Shown here: positions 8,556 to 17,579 of the stretch, piece after piece
Layout: each line of letters begins with the position of its first letter
Numbering within the stretch: position 1 is the stretch's first letter
Assembly: GCF_900105535.1 (NCBI RefSeq)
Contig: NZ_LT629779.1
Span: 2,232,001-2,296,000 of the forward strand
From: Pseudarthrobacter equi
Lineage (GTDB): Bacteria; Actinomycetota; Actinomycetes; Actinomycetales; Micrococcaceae
Length of the DNA stretch: 64,000 nucleotides
Reading direction: 5' to 3'
Made by a program: the position numbers and the translations under genes
The notes under the pieces: generated by a model
The model's database searches: none
Seen by the model: only the letters and a program-made list of their open reading frames with translations
Told to the model about the DNA's origin: nothing

Positions 8556-9815
8556 TCAGGCCGAAACACCTTCTTTGGTTTGACTCAGGGGTTGCATCAG
8601 CCGCTCCAGGAGCCCGGGCAGGTTGTCTTTGGAGAAGAGCTCGCCCAGAACAAGCTGGGCGGCACCGACGACGCCGCCTACCTGCTCGTCAAGGGCAGAT
8701 AACTCCACGAGCAGGTCCGGTGCGCCCGTGGAGGGCAGCCGTTCAAGGACGGCTTGCTGTATGGGCTTGAGCACGATGTCTTTGGCACGGGCAATGCCAC
8801 CGCCGACTACCAGCATGTGAGGAGCGAAGAAACTGACCAAGGTTGCCAGGCTGCTTCCAAGGAGTGCCGCTGTTCGGTGGAGCAGCTCCTTTGCGGCGGC
8901 GTCTTGGTGCTCAGCGGCCAGTGTCACGTCGTAGGCGCGAACACGTCCGGTCTCCTTGAGGACTTGTGCGAGGTAGGGGCTGCGTCCCGTTTCAGCCAAC
9001 ATCAAGCCGTCCCGCTCAATCGCCCATCCACTGGTGACCGCCTCAAGGCAGCCTGTGCGCCCGCACCTGCAGGCAACCACTCCGGCCTCCGGGACGGCCA
9101 CATGGCCAATGGAACCCGCCAGGCCATGGGAGCCCCGGTAGAGCCTGCCATCGGCGATGAGGGCAGCTCCAACCCCGGCGCCGGCCCCGAAATAGAGCAA
9201 GTGCTTTGCCTTGGCAGCCCGCGGATTGCTCTCTATTTCAGCGAGCGCCAGAAGATTAACGCGATTGTCCACCCATGCCGGAACCGGCCAGCGAGCCGCG
9301 AACTCTTCCCGTACGGGGTAGTCCTCCCAACCCGGCATGACCGGTACGCCAACGGGAGTGCCGGTATCGAAATTGACCGGACCGGAGAGCCCCACGCCGA
9401 TCCCCAGCAGGTTGTTGCCCCCTTGCTCCCTGATGACGTCATCGACGATCCCATTGACCTGGCCCAGGATCCGCTCGGGCCCTTCGCTGATCTCGCACAG
9501 CTCCCGGTGGCGGGTGCCCAGCAGGGAGCCGGCCAGATCGGAAGCACTGACCACCATTTCATTGGACGCAATGTCCACGCCTATGACGTAGCCGGCCTGG
9601 GCGTTGAGGGACAGCAGCTTGGCGGTCCGCCCGCCCGTAGAGGGAGCGCGGCCGGGGGAATGGATAAGCCCGATTTGTTCGAGTTCTGCAACCCGCTCGG
9701 CAACAACACTGCGCCCCAGCCCTACGTGATCGGTCAGGCTGGCCTGCGTAATGCCGTCCTGCCAACGGATTGTTTCCAGTACGGACGCGAGTCCGGTATA
9801 CCGCTCTATGGCCAT
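8556..9815 (-). CDS. ROK-family transcriptional repressor
   Basis: The 419-aa regulator has an N-terminal winged helix-turn-helix (ITQASLTDHVGLGRSVVAERVAELEQIGLI) and a C-terminal ROK sugar-kinase fold. The ROK zinc signature CRCGRTGCLEAV and glycine-rich ATP/sugar motifs (GVDIASNEM, GIGVGLSGPV, FGAGAGVGAALI) are visible. It lies between the glycoside import/C-glycoside operon (same strand, downstream) and the GH3-GH106-GH43 genes (divergent), which makes it the obvious local regulator. ROK repressors usually release DNA on binding the pathway sugar. Related palindromes flank it at 8516-8546 and 9941-9958. Confidence 0.9.
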   Translation of the reverse strand: MAIERYTGLASVLETIRWQDGITQASLTDHVGLGRSVVAERVAELEQIGLIHSPGRAPSTGGRTAKLLSLNAQAGYVIGVDIASNEMVVSASDLAGSLLGTRHRELCEISEGPERILGQVNGIVDDVIREQGGNNLLGIGVGLSGPVNFDTGTPVGVPVMPGWEDYPVREEFAARWPVPAWVDNRVNLLALAEIESNPRAAKAKHLLYFGAGAGVGAALIADGRLYRGSHGLAGSIGHVAVPEAGVVACRCGRTGCLEAVTSGWAIERDGLMLAETGRSPYLAQVLKETGRVRAYDVTLAAEHQDAAAKELLHRTAALLGSSLATLVSFFAPHMLVVGGGIARAKDIVLKPIQQAVLERLPSTGAPDLLVELSALDEQVGGVVGAAQLVLGELFSKDNLPGLLERLMQPLSQTKEGVSA

Positions 9816-10008
9816 TGAATCTCTTCCTGGGTGCTCGCGCCCACTGCGTCAGCGCTGTGGTGATGGATCCTGTCCGTTTTGTGGAACCATCCGGGCACTC
9901 ACAGGTGCCATCATGCTCCAACTCCACGTCACCAAACAAGAAAAGTCTAGCAACTTTTGCCGGTCATCGGATAAACTCTTCCAAATTCCCACCTAGCAAG
10001 GAGATTTT
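9816..10008. promoter_or_regulatory. Divergent promoter region ROK / GH3 with inverted repeat
   Basis: The 193-bp divergent spacer contains AAAAGT (9941-9946), a 6-nt spacer, and ACTTTT (9953-9958), followed by GCCGGTCATCGGA. This closely resembles the right half of the 8516-8546 palindrome. AAGGAG at 9997-10002 is the ribosome site of the GH3 gene, so the palindrome lies about 50-70 bp upstream of its start, a position suited to repression. Confidence 0.55.
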
Positions 10009-11868
10009 ATGCGACGGCCCACGAGCACGAATGACGACGGCGTCCAGTACCGCGACCTGAACGGCAACGGAGTGATGGACCCCTACGAAGATCCGCGCCT
10101 GGACTCCGCGAGCCGCGCGAAGGATCTGCTCGAACGCTTGTCGATAGAAGAAAAAGTCGGGCTGCTATTCAACACGGTGATGGTTGTTGGCGAGCCGGGT
10201 GACCACGATACTGCGAGTCCGTTCGGGCCGGAGACTCCTCGCGACTTTGTAGTAGGCCAGTCTATTAACCACTTCAATATTGGCCGCTTCCCTTCGGCAG
10301 AGCACATGGCGCGTTGGCAGAACTGCATGCAGGAACTCGCCGAGCTTGCTCCCCACGGGATTCCCATCACCTTTGCCACCGATCCCCGCCATGGTTTCGC
10401 GCAGAACGATGGCATGGTCTTCGCAACCGGCTCGTTCTCACAGTGGCCCGAGCCCATGGGCCTCGCAGCCATCGGCGATCCTGCGTTAGTGAGTGAATTC
10501 GCCGAGACCGCAAGGAGCGAGTATGTCGCCGTCGGACTTCGTGCAGCTATTCACCCGCAGATCGACTTGGCCTCTGATCCGCGCTGGGCGCGTCAATTGC
10601 AGAGCTTCAGTTCAAACTCAGCGGTGACGTCAGAGTACGGGTCGCTGTTGATCGAAGGTCTACAGGGCCAGAAGCTGTCATCCACGAGCGTCGCCTGCAC
10701 GGCAAAGCACTTCCCGGGAGGCGGGGCGCAAGAAGACGGGGAGGATCCCCACTTCCCACAAGGCAAAGCTCAGGTTTATCCAGGGGGCAACTTCGAAGAG
10801 CACCTGGCACCGTTCCGAGCAGCTATCGCCGCCGGAACCAGCGCGATCATGCCTTACTACTCACTGGCGAAAGACCTGCTCATTGACGGCGTAGCCGTGG
10901 AGGAAGTGGGCTTCGCCTACAACAAATACCTGATCTCGACACTCCTACGCGAAGATCTTGGGTTCACTGGGGTTGTACTTACTGACTGGCAGCTCGTCAC
11001 AGACCTTGAAGTCTTTGGCTTGCCGTTCCCTGCCAAGGCGTGGGGTGTGGAGCACCTCAGCCGCATTGAGCGTGTTGAGAAGCTCTTCGACGCCGGCGCA
11101 GATCAATTCGGGGGCGAGTCCTGCACGGATTTGGTCCTTGAGTTGCTGGCCAGCGGACGGCTCTCCCAGAAGCGCGTGGACGCGTCAGCGCTGAAAGTCT
11201 TGCAGGTCAAGTTCGAACTCGGCCTGTTCGACAATCCGTACGTCGACGAGAACGCGGTTGCAACCATTGTGGGTTCCGAGTCTTTCCGGGCTGCTGGGCA
11301 CCGCGCCCAAGCGGAGGCCGTCACCGTTCTGAAAAACACTGGTGTATTGCCGCTGCGAGCGGACACCCGGGTATACGTCGAAGGCGTCAACCCGGAAGTC
11401 GTCGATGATCGGGTCACCCTTGTGGATGACAAGAAGGACGCCGACGTAGCTCTTGTGCGCCTCACTGTCCCCTACGAGCCGCGCAACGAGTATTTCCTGG
11501 ACGCTATGACGCATCAGGGTAGCCTCGACTTCCCGGACGAGGAGGTCGCACGGGTGCGAGCACTTGCAGCAGAACTCCCCGTGATCCTCGACGTCTACCT
11601 TGAACGAGCAGGGATCCTGACCCCGTTCGATGAGCTCGCAGAGGCCGTCACCGTGAACTTCGGCGCTTCTGACGCTGCCTTGCTCGACGCGTTAACAGGA
11701 ACTATTCCTCCCCGAGGTCGCCTGCCGATCGAGCTGCCTCGCTCCATGGCCGCCGTCGAAGCATCACATCCTGACGTCCCCAACGACACCAAAGATCCGC
11801 TCTACCGCTACGGCGCCGGCCTCAGCCTGCCGTCAACTTCGCGGAGGGAATCCAGGATGCTGACGTGA
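10009..11868 (+). CDS. Glycoside hydrolase family 3 beta-glucosidase-like enzyme
   Basis: The 619-aa GH3 enzyme has no signal peptide, so it should act on imported glycosides. The TIM-barrel domain shows the KHFPGGG motif (~233-239) and the nucleophile Asp326 in GVVLTDW. The second alpha/beta domain begins near residue 390 (AQAEAVTVLKNTGVLPL), and the acid/base Glu lies in it but cannot be assigned by eye. A strong AAGGAG precedes the ATG. The opening residues DLNGNGVMDPYEDP are typical of a GH3 subgroup in soil bacteria. It is divergent from the ROK gene and its stop overlaps the GTG of the GH106 remnant (GTGA), so the two were co-translated before the latter decayed. Beta-glucosidase or beta-xylosidase activity is possible. 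Confidence 0.92.
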   Translation: MRRPTSTNDDGVQYRDLNGNGVMDPYEDPRLDSASRAKDLLERLSIEEKVGLLFNTVMVVGEPGDHDTASPFGPETPRDFVVGQSINHFNIGRFPSAEHMARWQNCMQELAELAPHGIPITFATDPRHGFAQNDGMVFATGSFSQWPEPMGLAAIGDPALVSEFAETARSEYVAVGLRAAIHPQIDLASDPRWARQLQSFSSNSAVTSEYGSLLIEGLQGQKLSSTSVACTAKHFPGGGAQEDGEDPHFPQGKAQVYPGGNFEEHLAPFRAAIAAGTSAIMPYYSLAKDLLIDGVAVEEVGFAYNKYLISTLLREDLGFTGVVLTDWQLVTDLEVFGLPFPAKAWGVEHLSRIERVEKLFDAGADQFGGESCTDLVLELLASGRLSQKRVDASALKVLQVKFELGLFDNPYVDENAVATIVGSESFRAAGHRAQAEAVTVLKNTGVLPLRADTRVYVEGVNPEVVDDRVTLVDDKKDADVALVRLTVPYEPRNEYFLDAMTHQGSLDFPDEEVARVRALAAELPVILDVYLERAGILTPFDELAEAVTVNFGASDAALLDALTGTIPPRGRLPIELPRSMAAVEASHPDVPNDTKDPLYRYGAGLSLPSTSRRESRMLT

Positions 11869-12715
11869 CCGGGATGGACAGGAAATCGAGCGAAGTTCTC
11901 TGGAGTGAGTTCGTTGATCCACCGGATTCGGCACGGCCGCGTGCGTGGTGGCACTGGATGGACGGCAACGTGCACCTCGAGGGCATTCGGGCGGATCTTC
12001 GTTGGCTCCACTCTGTGGGCGTCCGAGGAGTTCAGGCCTTCGACGGTGCGTTAGCTAATCCGCTTGTAGTGGAGGAAGCTGTGATTCCCGGCAGCGAGCA
12101 GTGGCGCGAAGCTATTGCCATTGCTGTCGCGACGGCCCGCGACCTCGGCTTGGACTTCACTGTTGCCACTTCTGCGGGGTGGAGCGCCTCGGGAGCACCG
12201 TGGGTTGAAAAGGCCGATGCCATGCGCAAGCTGGTGTGGTCGCAGACTGTGGTCGAAGGTGGCGAACTGACCCAGCTCAACAAGCTCCCTAACGTCGCAG
12301 GACCCTATCAAGACATCCCCACATGGGGTGTCGAGCCGCGGGAAGGCTCAGGCGATGTCAAAGACCTCGTCGCACTGGCCATCCCTTTCCACGGCACTCA
12401 CGATGCTTTGGAGCCCGCGTTGGTCCGGTCCAGTTCACCGATGTAGCCGATATGGCGCGCGTCAAAATCAATGGCGGGGACGCTGGAGTTCTCTGGAAAG
12501 CTCCCTACCGGGTGTCCACCAGCGCACTGAGGTCAGGAACGAACCGGATCGAAGTAAGCGTCACCAGTCCGTGGCGCAATCGACTGATTGCTGAGGCCCG
12601 CAGCAGCACCGGGACGCTCTACCCGCCAATGACGGGTGTCTTCACCGACGATGCCGAAATCCTGCCTGCAGGTCTACTTGGGCCAATGAGCCTGGTCTAC
12701 AACCACCGTCCCTGA
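11865..12715 (+). pseudogene. GH106 alpha-L-rhamnosidase gene with large internal deletion
   Basis: The first ~185 codons (11865-~12420) match the start of GH106 enzymes: RPRAWWHWMDGNV, LRWLHSVGVRGVQAF and TVATSAGWSASGAPWV. The last ~95 codons (~12422-12715) match the C-terminal jelly-roll that ends these proteins: ARVKINGGDAGVLWKAPYRV, SPWRNRLI and PAGLLGPMSLVYNH. The two parts are in different reading frames, and the first frame stops at 12446. Full GH106 proteins are about 900-1,100 aa, so roughly 600-800 codons including the catalytic core are missing. No single open frame can make the enzyme. The deletion point is near 12418-12424. Confidence 0.85.
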
Positions 12716-12740
12716 TCTCCGCTAACGAAAGACATGATGC

Positions 12741-14282
12741 ATGAGAAATCAGATAACGCCTCCGGCTGTGAGCCTGGAAGGCCAACGCCGTGCCGACCTC
12801 GGCAATGGAACCTACCTGAACCCGGTGTTCGCCGGGGACCACCCGGACCCGGCAATCCTCCGCGACGGGGATGACTACTACCTGACCTTTTCGTCCTTTG
12901 AGTCCACGCCCGGCCTCATTATCTGGCACTCGCGTGACCTGTTGAATTGGCAACCGCTGGGGCCCGCCCTTTCCACACCCATCGGCTGCGTGTTTGCCGT
13001 CGACATGTGCAAAGTGGACGGCCGGTACTTTATCTACATACCGATCATTCCCACCGCCATCTCGCCGGACCCAACGGCGCCTGTGCTGACCTATGTCATC
13101 CACGCCGAGAGCATGGCGGGACCCTGGAGTGAGCCCATCAACCTGGGCATCGAAGGGCATATCGATCCCGGGCACGTGGTGGGAGAGGACGGCAGCCGCT
13201 ACCTGTTTCTCAGCGGAGTCAGCCGTGTTCGGCTCACCGACGACGGACTGGCTACGAACGGTCCAGTGGAGCACGTCTACGACGGCTGGCGCTATCCCGA
13301 GGACTGGGTGGTTGAAGCCTACGCACTGGAAGGGCCCAAGCTGACACGCCGTGGTGAGTGGTTCTACCTCACGACGGCGGTTGGCGGCACGTCTGGTCCG
13401 CCCACCGGTCACATGGTCACGGTCGCCCGCTCCCGCTCCGTCAATGGCCCGTGGGAGGACTGTCCCCGCAATCCCATCATCAGGACATGGAGTGCCGACG
13501 AGCCTTGGTGGAGCAAGGGCCATGCCACTTTGTTCGAGGGCCCCAACGGCCAGTGGTGGAGCATCTACCACGGCTACGAAAACGGGTTCGCCACCCTTGG
13601 CCGGCAAACGCTTTTGGAACCGATCGAGTGGGACGAGGACGGATGGCCCCGGGCAGTCGGGGGGACCCTTTCTGCGGCACTGCCCGCGCCACTGCCAACT
13701 GTGTCTGCAACCGGCGAACAACCCCACGGATCGCCGTTGTCCGATAATTTCTCCACCGAACGCTTTGGGACACAATGGTCATTTCATGCCCCGTCAAATG
13801 ACGAGTATCTTCGGGCATTCTTTGACGGCGGCCTGGTTCTGCAAGCCCAGGGATCAGGCCCGTCAGACAGCTCGGCGCTGACGTGTATCGTCGGCGACCG
13901 GCGATACGAGATCACGGTGGAGATGGAAATCGGCGACGGCGCCCAAGGCGGGTTGCTGCTGTACTACAGCGACCGCCTGTTCTGCGGCATGGGCCACGAC
14001 GGCGGCAGCATGACCAGCTACCGCGCGGGCAGGGCGATTCCGTACTGGCGTGAACCTGCGCCAGCGGCCCGGACCATGCACCTTCGAATAGTCAACGACA
14101 ACCACATCGTCACGCAGTACTACAGCCTGAACGGAACGGACTGGACCAGGCATGGATTGCGTTTCAACGTGGAGGGTTACAACACAAATACGGCCGACGA
14201 ACTCCTCAGCCTGCGCCCGGCATTGTTCGCAGTCGGGACAGGGGAAGTGCGGTTCACGAACTTCACTTACCGTGCCTTCTAG
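12741..14282 (+). CDS. Glycoside hydrolase family 43 xylosidase/arabinofuranosidase
   Basis: The 513-aa protein has an N-terminal five-bladed propeller and a C-terminal beta-sandwich of the DUF1349/GH43 C-terminal type, the layout of the GH43 beta-xylosidase subfamilies. Likely catalytic residues are Asp36 (base, in GDHPDPAILRD), Asp142 (in GHIDPGH) and Glu197 (acid, in ALEGPK). There is no signal peptide, so it would cut short, imported oligosaccharides or glycosides. It follows the decayed GH106 gene on the same strand. Beta-xylosidase or alpha-L-arabinofuranosidase activity is likely; which one cannot be told from sequence alone. Confidence 0.92.
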   Translation: MRNQITPPAVSLEGQRRADLGNGTYLNPVFAGDHPDPAILRDGDDYYLTFSSFESTPGLIIWHSRDLLNWQPLGPALSTPIGCVFAVDMCKVDGRYFIYIPIIPTAISPDPTAPVLTYVIHAESMAGPWSEPINLGIEGHIDPGHVVGEDGSRYLFLSGVSRVRLTDDGLATNGPVEHVYDGWRYPEDWVVEAYALEGPKLTRRGEWFYLTTAVGGTSGPPTGHMVTVARSRSVNGPWEDCPRNPIIRTWSADEPWWSKGHATLFEGPNGQWWSIYHGYENGFATLGRQTLLEPIEWDEDGWPRAVGGTLSAALPAPLPTVSATGEQPHGSPLSDNFSTERFGTQWSFHAPSNDEYLRAFFDGGLVLQAQGSGPSDSSALTCIVGDRRYEITVEMEIGDGAQGGLLLYYSDRLFCGMGHDGGSMTSYRAGRAIPYWREPAPAARTMHLRIVNDNHIVTQYYSLNGTDWTRHGLRFNVEGYNTNTADELLSLRPALFAVGTGEVRFTNFTYRAF

Positions 14283-14326
14283 GCTGGGCTACAACAAGGC
14301 CAGTAGCGCTGGTGGCTCTCCGAACT

Positions 14327-14484
14327 TCAGGCGAGCGTCCGAACAGCAGGCCGACTGGCAGCGGTGCCGGGCCGGAAGTTCTCCACCACGATGTCAGCGG
14401 TGGCGGCGAGCCTATTGACCGCTTCCAGTCCTTGCGCGGTTTTCAGGTCAACGGCGAAGGATCCTGCTGGGATCCGGCACCACG
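14327..14484 (-). pseudogene. Fragment of CaiB/BaiF family III CoA-transferase
   Basis: Read on the minus strand, this segment encodes about 45 residues containing SFAVDLKTAQGLEAVNRLAA followed by TADIVVENFRPGTA. This is the highly conserved N-terminal segment of family III CoA-transferases, whose full length is near 400 aa. No open frame continues on either side. It ends at a TGA at 14327-14329. It is a fossil, not a functional gene. Confidence 0.7.
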
Positions 14485-14566
14485 AGTTCTTTAAGGGGCC
14501 CTTCTGCCGCTGCCGTGGACGGGTCGGAGCCGGGTTCCGCTGTTGGTGGATGGGGTTGGGTGAGAG

Positions 14567-14908
14567 TCATGCCTGCGTCGCCATTTCTTTGCTGCCCCTT
14601 GAGGCTTCCGTCGCGGAGTTGCGCACGAGGGTGTCAATGTGGAACTTTTTCGGTTTGCTGTTGCTGAGGAACACCCCGCAGTGGTGATTGAGTTCGAGGA
14701 TGACGACCGGGCTCTGGATGCAGTCGTAGAACGGTTCGTCCTCGCTGTATCCACCGATCCATGAGAACCAGGTGTCCTGGTAGTGGGCGCTGATCTCCCC
14801 GCGACGCGCCGCTGCCGGTCCGGCGGGGAGGTATTCGATGAAATCGGCGATGATGACCAGGACGGTGTTGGCGCCATAGGAGCCAACCTCCCGAAGCGGC
14901 ACGGCCAA
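14567..14908 (-). pseudogene. C-terminal remnant of a DUF3500 protein
   Basis: This 113-aa frame contains RRGEISAHYQDTWFSWIGGY, EDEPFYDCIQSPVVILELNH and a CGVFLSN / FHIDTLVRN stretch. These are the hallmark C-terminal segments of DUF3500 proteins, which are normally 350 aa or longer. The N-terminal two thirds are absent: the next gene starts on the other strand at 14945. The usual histidines of the SPV(I/L)xxExDHQ region are partly changed. A short expressed protein is possible but a decayed gene is more likely. Confidence 0.65.
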
Positions 14909-14944
14909 GGGGTAGCGTGTGCCCTAGCCGACGAAGGAGTCACG

Positions 14945-15148
14945 ATGAGCTACAAATATCGAACTGTTCGGGTTCGCGGTACCGAGCTAGTTGGAACAAT
15001 TGCCAGGAAGCACGGGAGTGCGGCTGAAATTTACGAAACCTCCAAAGACCTGAGCACATCAGTCATTCCGGTGTTCTTCGAAGCAACGGGCGAGATCCGT
15101 TTCTTCGACAGGTCAGTGCTGGAGGACGTTGTGGCACCCACCACTTAA
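14945..15148 (+). CDS. Hypothetical 67-aa protein
   Basis: Starting at ATG 14945 with a good GAAGGAG ribosome site 8-10 nt upstream, this encodes a compact 67-aa protein (MSYKYRTVRVRGTELVGTIA to the C-terminal LEDVVAPTT). It has no membrane segment or signal. I do not recognise the family. Third-position GC and the clean ribosome site favour a real gene over a chance frame. It stands alone between a DUF3500 remnant and a long non-coding zone, so context says nothing about its role. Confidence 0.5.
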   Translation: MSYKYRTVRVRGTELVGTIARKHGSAAEIYETSKDLSTSVIPVFFEATGEIRFFDRSVLEDVVAPTT

Positions 15149-15221
15149 TCCGCCGAGGCATGCCATATGCCAGGGCGACCACGGCGGCCGGCGTGTGGGA
15201 CCTATTCCACGGCAAATGAGG

Positions 15222-15401
15222 GTGTGGACACTGTCCGCACTTTCGCCTTCGAAGCGGATCGCATATCGGTTGGACCGGCTCGTATTCCGCATGCTCCCGA
15301 GAGTTCCCAGCGTTGGCAAGGCCCGGAAGACAGTTCTAGTCCCACCTCGGGCACAGTTTTTCCCCTGTTCAGGGGCCTGTTGGCCTCCGAGTGTGCACAA
15401 A
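15222..15401 (+). repeat. Copy 1 of palindrome / tRNA-Leu-tail / hairpin module
   Basis: The order is: a palindrome with arms GTGTGGACA / TGTCCGCAC around one base (15222-15240); about 85 bp; a tRNA 3'-end-like sequence TTCTAGTCCCACCTCGGG plus CACAG (15334-15356); a CCCCT-GTTC-AGGGG hairpin (15362-15375); and GTGTGCACAAA starting exactly 35 bp after the tRNA tail. Copy 2 at 17418-17600 has the same parts at the same spacings. Confidence 0.65.
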
Positions 15402-15414
15402 CTGTTCACTTATG

Positions 15415-15435
15415 GGCCCCTTTGGGGCCTATTTT
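15415..15435 (+). terminator. Terminator-like hairpin
   Basis: GGCCCC (15415-15420), TTT, GGGGCC (15424-15429), then TATTTT. This has the stem plus T-rich tail of an intrinsic terminator on the plus strand, just after the first tRNA-tail module. Confidence 0.5.
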
Positions 15436-16025
15436 GTTGGTGGTCGTCGCCTCCTCCTGGGTTTGGGCAGCGGTGTCGCTGGTTATCTGTTCATGGCGGG
15501 GAGGGTCTTGAACTGCATGACCTTATGCTGGCTGGGCGAACGGAGTCGCCTTGGCTCGCTTGCACTGATTCCGGTCACGACTGTTAAAGGCAAGATTTCC
15601 CGATAAGTACATGACTGTCTTCGTCGTAGCGGGTTCCGTTGAGAGTTGGCAGATGCGCATCGAACGGTTTCTTGCCTGTTGGTGTCAAATATTTCTGGCC
15701 CTGCCCGGGAAGCTGAAACTGGCTCCACGCTGTGACAATGGTGAGCGACGAAAACCGTGCCACGGCGTCCGGACCGCACACCCATCTTCAGCCGTATGAT
15801 CCGAATTGACCCAGCTGTGGCGGCCATTGGTGACGTTCCGCCTGCCCACAACCACGTTGTTCAGCAGTCTCCTAGCGGCGGCGGTCCAGGTGAAGCCGGT
15901 TCCCCAATTCGGGACCAGCGACGTCGATGCCTCCCTAGACTGGGGCATCATCCCCAGCCGTCGCAGGTTCCATCTTTCTGAAGCCAACTCAATGTAATGG
16001 CTCCGCCCCGGCGCTCAGCCGCAGC

Positions 16026-16805
16026 TCAGCCGGTGCTATCGAGGATCAGGCGCGCCGCTTCGGTTGGTTGGTCCCAGTGCGGGAAGTGACCGCAGTTTTC
16101 GAACCAGTGGAGCGTTGCATCCGGGAACAGTTCCGTGGCCCGCGCCGCCTCACTGGGAGCGGTGACCTTGTCCTTCCGCCCCCATCCAATGACCATTTTG
16201 CCCTTGAGTGAACCGGCCGGTGCGCCTTCCTGGCGGGGTCCGTGAATCAGCGCGTTGAGGGCCGGGTCCAGACTGGTCGATGTCTTGAACCCGCCAAGCT
16301 CATGCAGCACCAGATCCTGCGGCAGCTTCCATGGGTGGGCGGAGAACTGAGCCAACAGGGCCGTGCGGCCCACCGGGTTGCCCGTGAGGAAGGGGAGCGC
16401 CGGTTGGATGCGTCGCACCAGTGCGACGGATGCCTTGATGCTTGCACCAAAGATCGCTGCCTGGCGGTCATTCCAGAATCCACCAGGGTCCAGTGCGATC
16501 GTGGTGCCAGTGTGCCCTCGCCGTGCCATTTCCATTGCCATCCGGGCGCCCATGGAGTTGCCTACCACATCAATGTCACCCAGTTCCCGGTCGCGGATAA
16601 AGGCTTCGACAGCATCGGTCAGTGTGGCAATGGTGGTTTCGCCGGTCAGGGGCGCGGATTCGCCGCAACCGGGGAGGTCGACGGCGATGACATCGCGTTC
16701 AGCGGCCAGCGCCGGGATTACCGGGTTCCAGTTACCAATACTGGAACCGAGCCCATGGATCAGGAGGAGTGGCTTACCGGAGCCTTGCCGGGTTGAGTGC
16801 AGCAT
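16026..16805 (-). CDS. Alpha/beta-fold hydrolase
   Basis: The 259-aa hydrolase (start at ATG 16805) shows the oxyanion segment LLLIHGLGSS, the nucleophile elbow GNSMG, an acid region (GRKDKVTAP) and the catalytic His in NCGHFPHWDQP. It is a soluble enzyme of the esterase/haloalkane-dehalogenase/epoxide-hydrolase superfamily; the substrate is unknown. An upstream in-frame start at 16871 would add 22 residues unlike the family. It is the only intact gene between the two tRNA-Leu-tail repeats (15334-15356 and 17531-17553), so it may be cargo of a small inserted segment. Confidence 0.88.
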   Translation of the reverse strand: MLHSTRQGSGKPLLLIHGLGSSIGNWNPVIPALAAERDVIAVDLPGCGESAPLTGETTIATLTDAVEAFIRDRELGDIDVVGNSMGARMAMEMARRGHTGTTIALDPGGFWNDRQAAIFGASIKASVALVRRIQPALPFLTGNPVGRTALLAQFSAHPWKLPQDLVLHELGGFKTSTSLDPALNALIHGPRQEGAPAGSLKGKMVIGWGRKDKVTAPSEAARATELFPDATLHWFENCGHFPHWDQPTEAARLILDSTG

Positions 16806-17495
16806 GACTTCACTGTAAGGGGCGGTGCAACATATCTGGCCAGAGTCATCTGGCGAAAGGCTCGACGGCACAGCGATACGCGGTTAGGCAGCGCATCCAA
16901 CACGCCTCAGGTCGAACACATCTCAGGCAGGAGCGAGGAGTTCATGCGCCACGTTGTCGGGGCCCTGAATTCCAGGATGTAACCGGCGCCGATGCCTTTG
17001 ACTTCCCCATGCGCAATGCCAAGCTCGTTAGGGTTGACCGATCAGGGATGCACCCGACATGCTCGCGCACGTCATCCAGCAGTTGCGGGATCGCCGCGAC
17101 CGCGCGGTCGCCCTCGCGGCGCTGACCGCCGTGCTAGAAACAGCAGGGACCACCGTGGTTGAGAGCACCGGATCCGACGGCGACAGTGAGAACGTCCGGG
17201 TTTCCTCGGGCCGAACCCGCGTAGGTCGTTTTCTGTCCAGTCCGCGCCGGAGCGGATTTCCAGAATGTGGGCCGCCCCGTAGTGCTGTGCTTGTTCGAAG
17301 CCGGTCCGGTTCCGGAGGCCTACTCTTCAAATCGGAGCGAAATCGCGTTCAAGCCACAACTGCACCCGCGGACTGCCGCTTTGGCAGCCTGGTTGCGCCA
17401 AAGTGGTCACCAGTGAGGGTGTGCACAATGTGCACACCCTGGACTTCGGAACGGGTCGTACCGGTGCCGGTCTGGGCCGGATTGCGGAGGTTTGC

Positions 17496-17551
17496 GGGGG
17501 AGTGGCGGATATTCAATTGCTGGAACCCGGTTCGAGTCCCACCTCGGGCAC
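17496..17551 (+). pseudogene. Degenerate tRNA-Leu-like remnant
   Basis: The 3' part (17531-17550) reads as T-loop, 3' T-stem strand, acceptor CTCGGGC and discriminator A, as in tRNA-Leu. The upstream GGGGGAGTGGCGGA (17496-17509) resembles a tRNA-Leu 5' end, but the acceptor bases do not pair and only ~55 nt are present instead of 80 or more. There is no anticodon arm. It is likely a tRNA end copied by integration, not a working tRNA. Confidence 0.45.
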
Positions 17552-17559
17552 AGCATATT

Positions 17560-17579
17560 CCCTCGTCAGAGGGTTTTTT
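17560..17579 (+). terminator. Intrinsic terminator after the tRNA-like tail
   Basis: CCCTC (17560-17564), GTCA loop, GAGGG (17569-17573), then TTTTTT (17574-17579): a textbook short intrinsic terminator on the plus strand. Confidence 0.7.

Larger units (their letters stand above)
15149..16025. other. Gene-poor spacer with palindrome and tRNA-Leu-like tail
   Basis: No frame here looks like a gene on either strand. It contains the first copy of the palindrome / tRNA-tail / hairpin module (15222-15401) and a terminator-like hairpin (15415-15435). The stretch 15440-16025 shows nothing I can name. Confidence 0.5.

Noticed and set aside
8754..9818. 354-codon plus-strand frame opposite the ROK repressor
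   Set aside because: The ROK gene on the minus strand has HTH and zinc motifs; the opposite frame has none and is a codon-bias shadow.
12642..13775. 377-codon minus-strand frame opposite GH43
   Set aside because: The plus strand encodes a full GH43 with catalytic residues; the minus frame lacks domain features.
17496..17551. Functional tRNA-Leu
   Set aside because: Only the 3' tail is convincing; length is ~55 nt, the acceptor stem does not pair and there is no anticodon arm.
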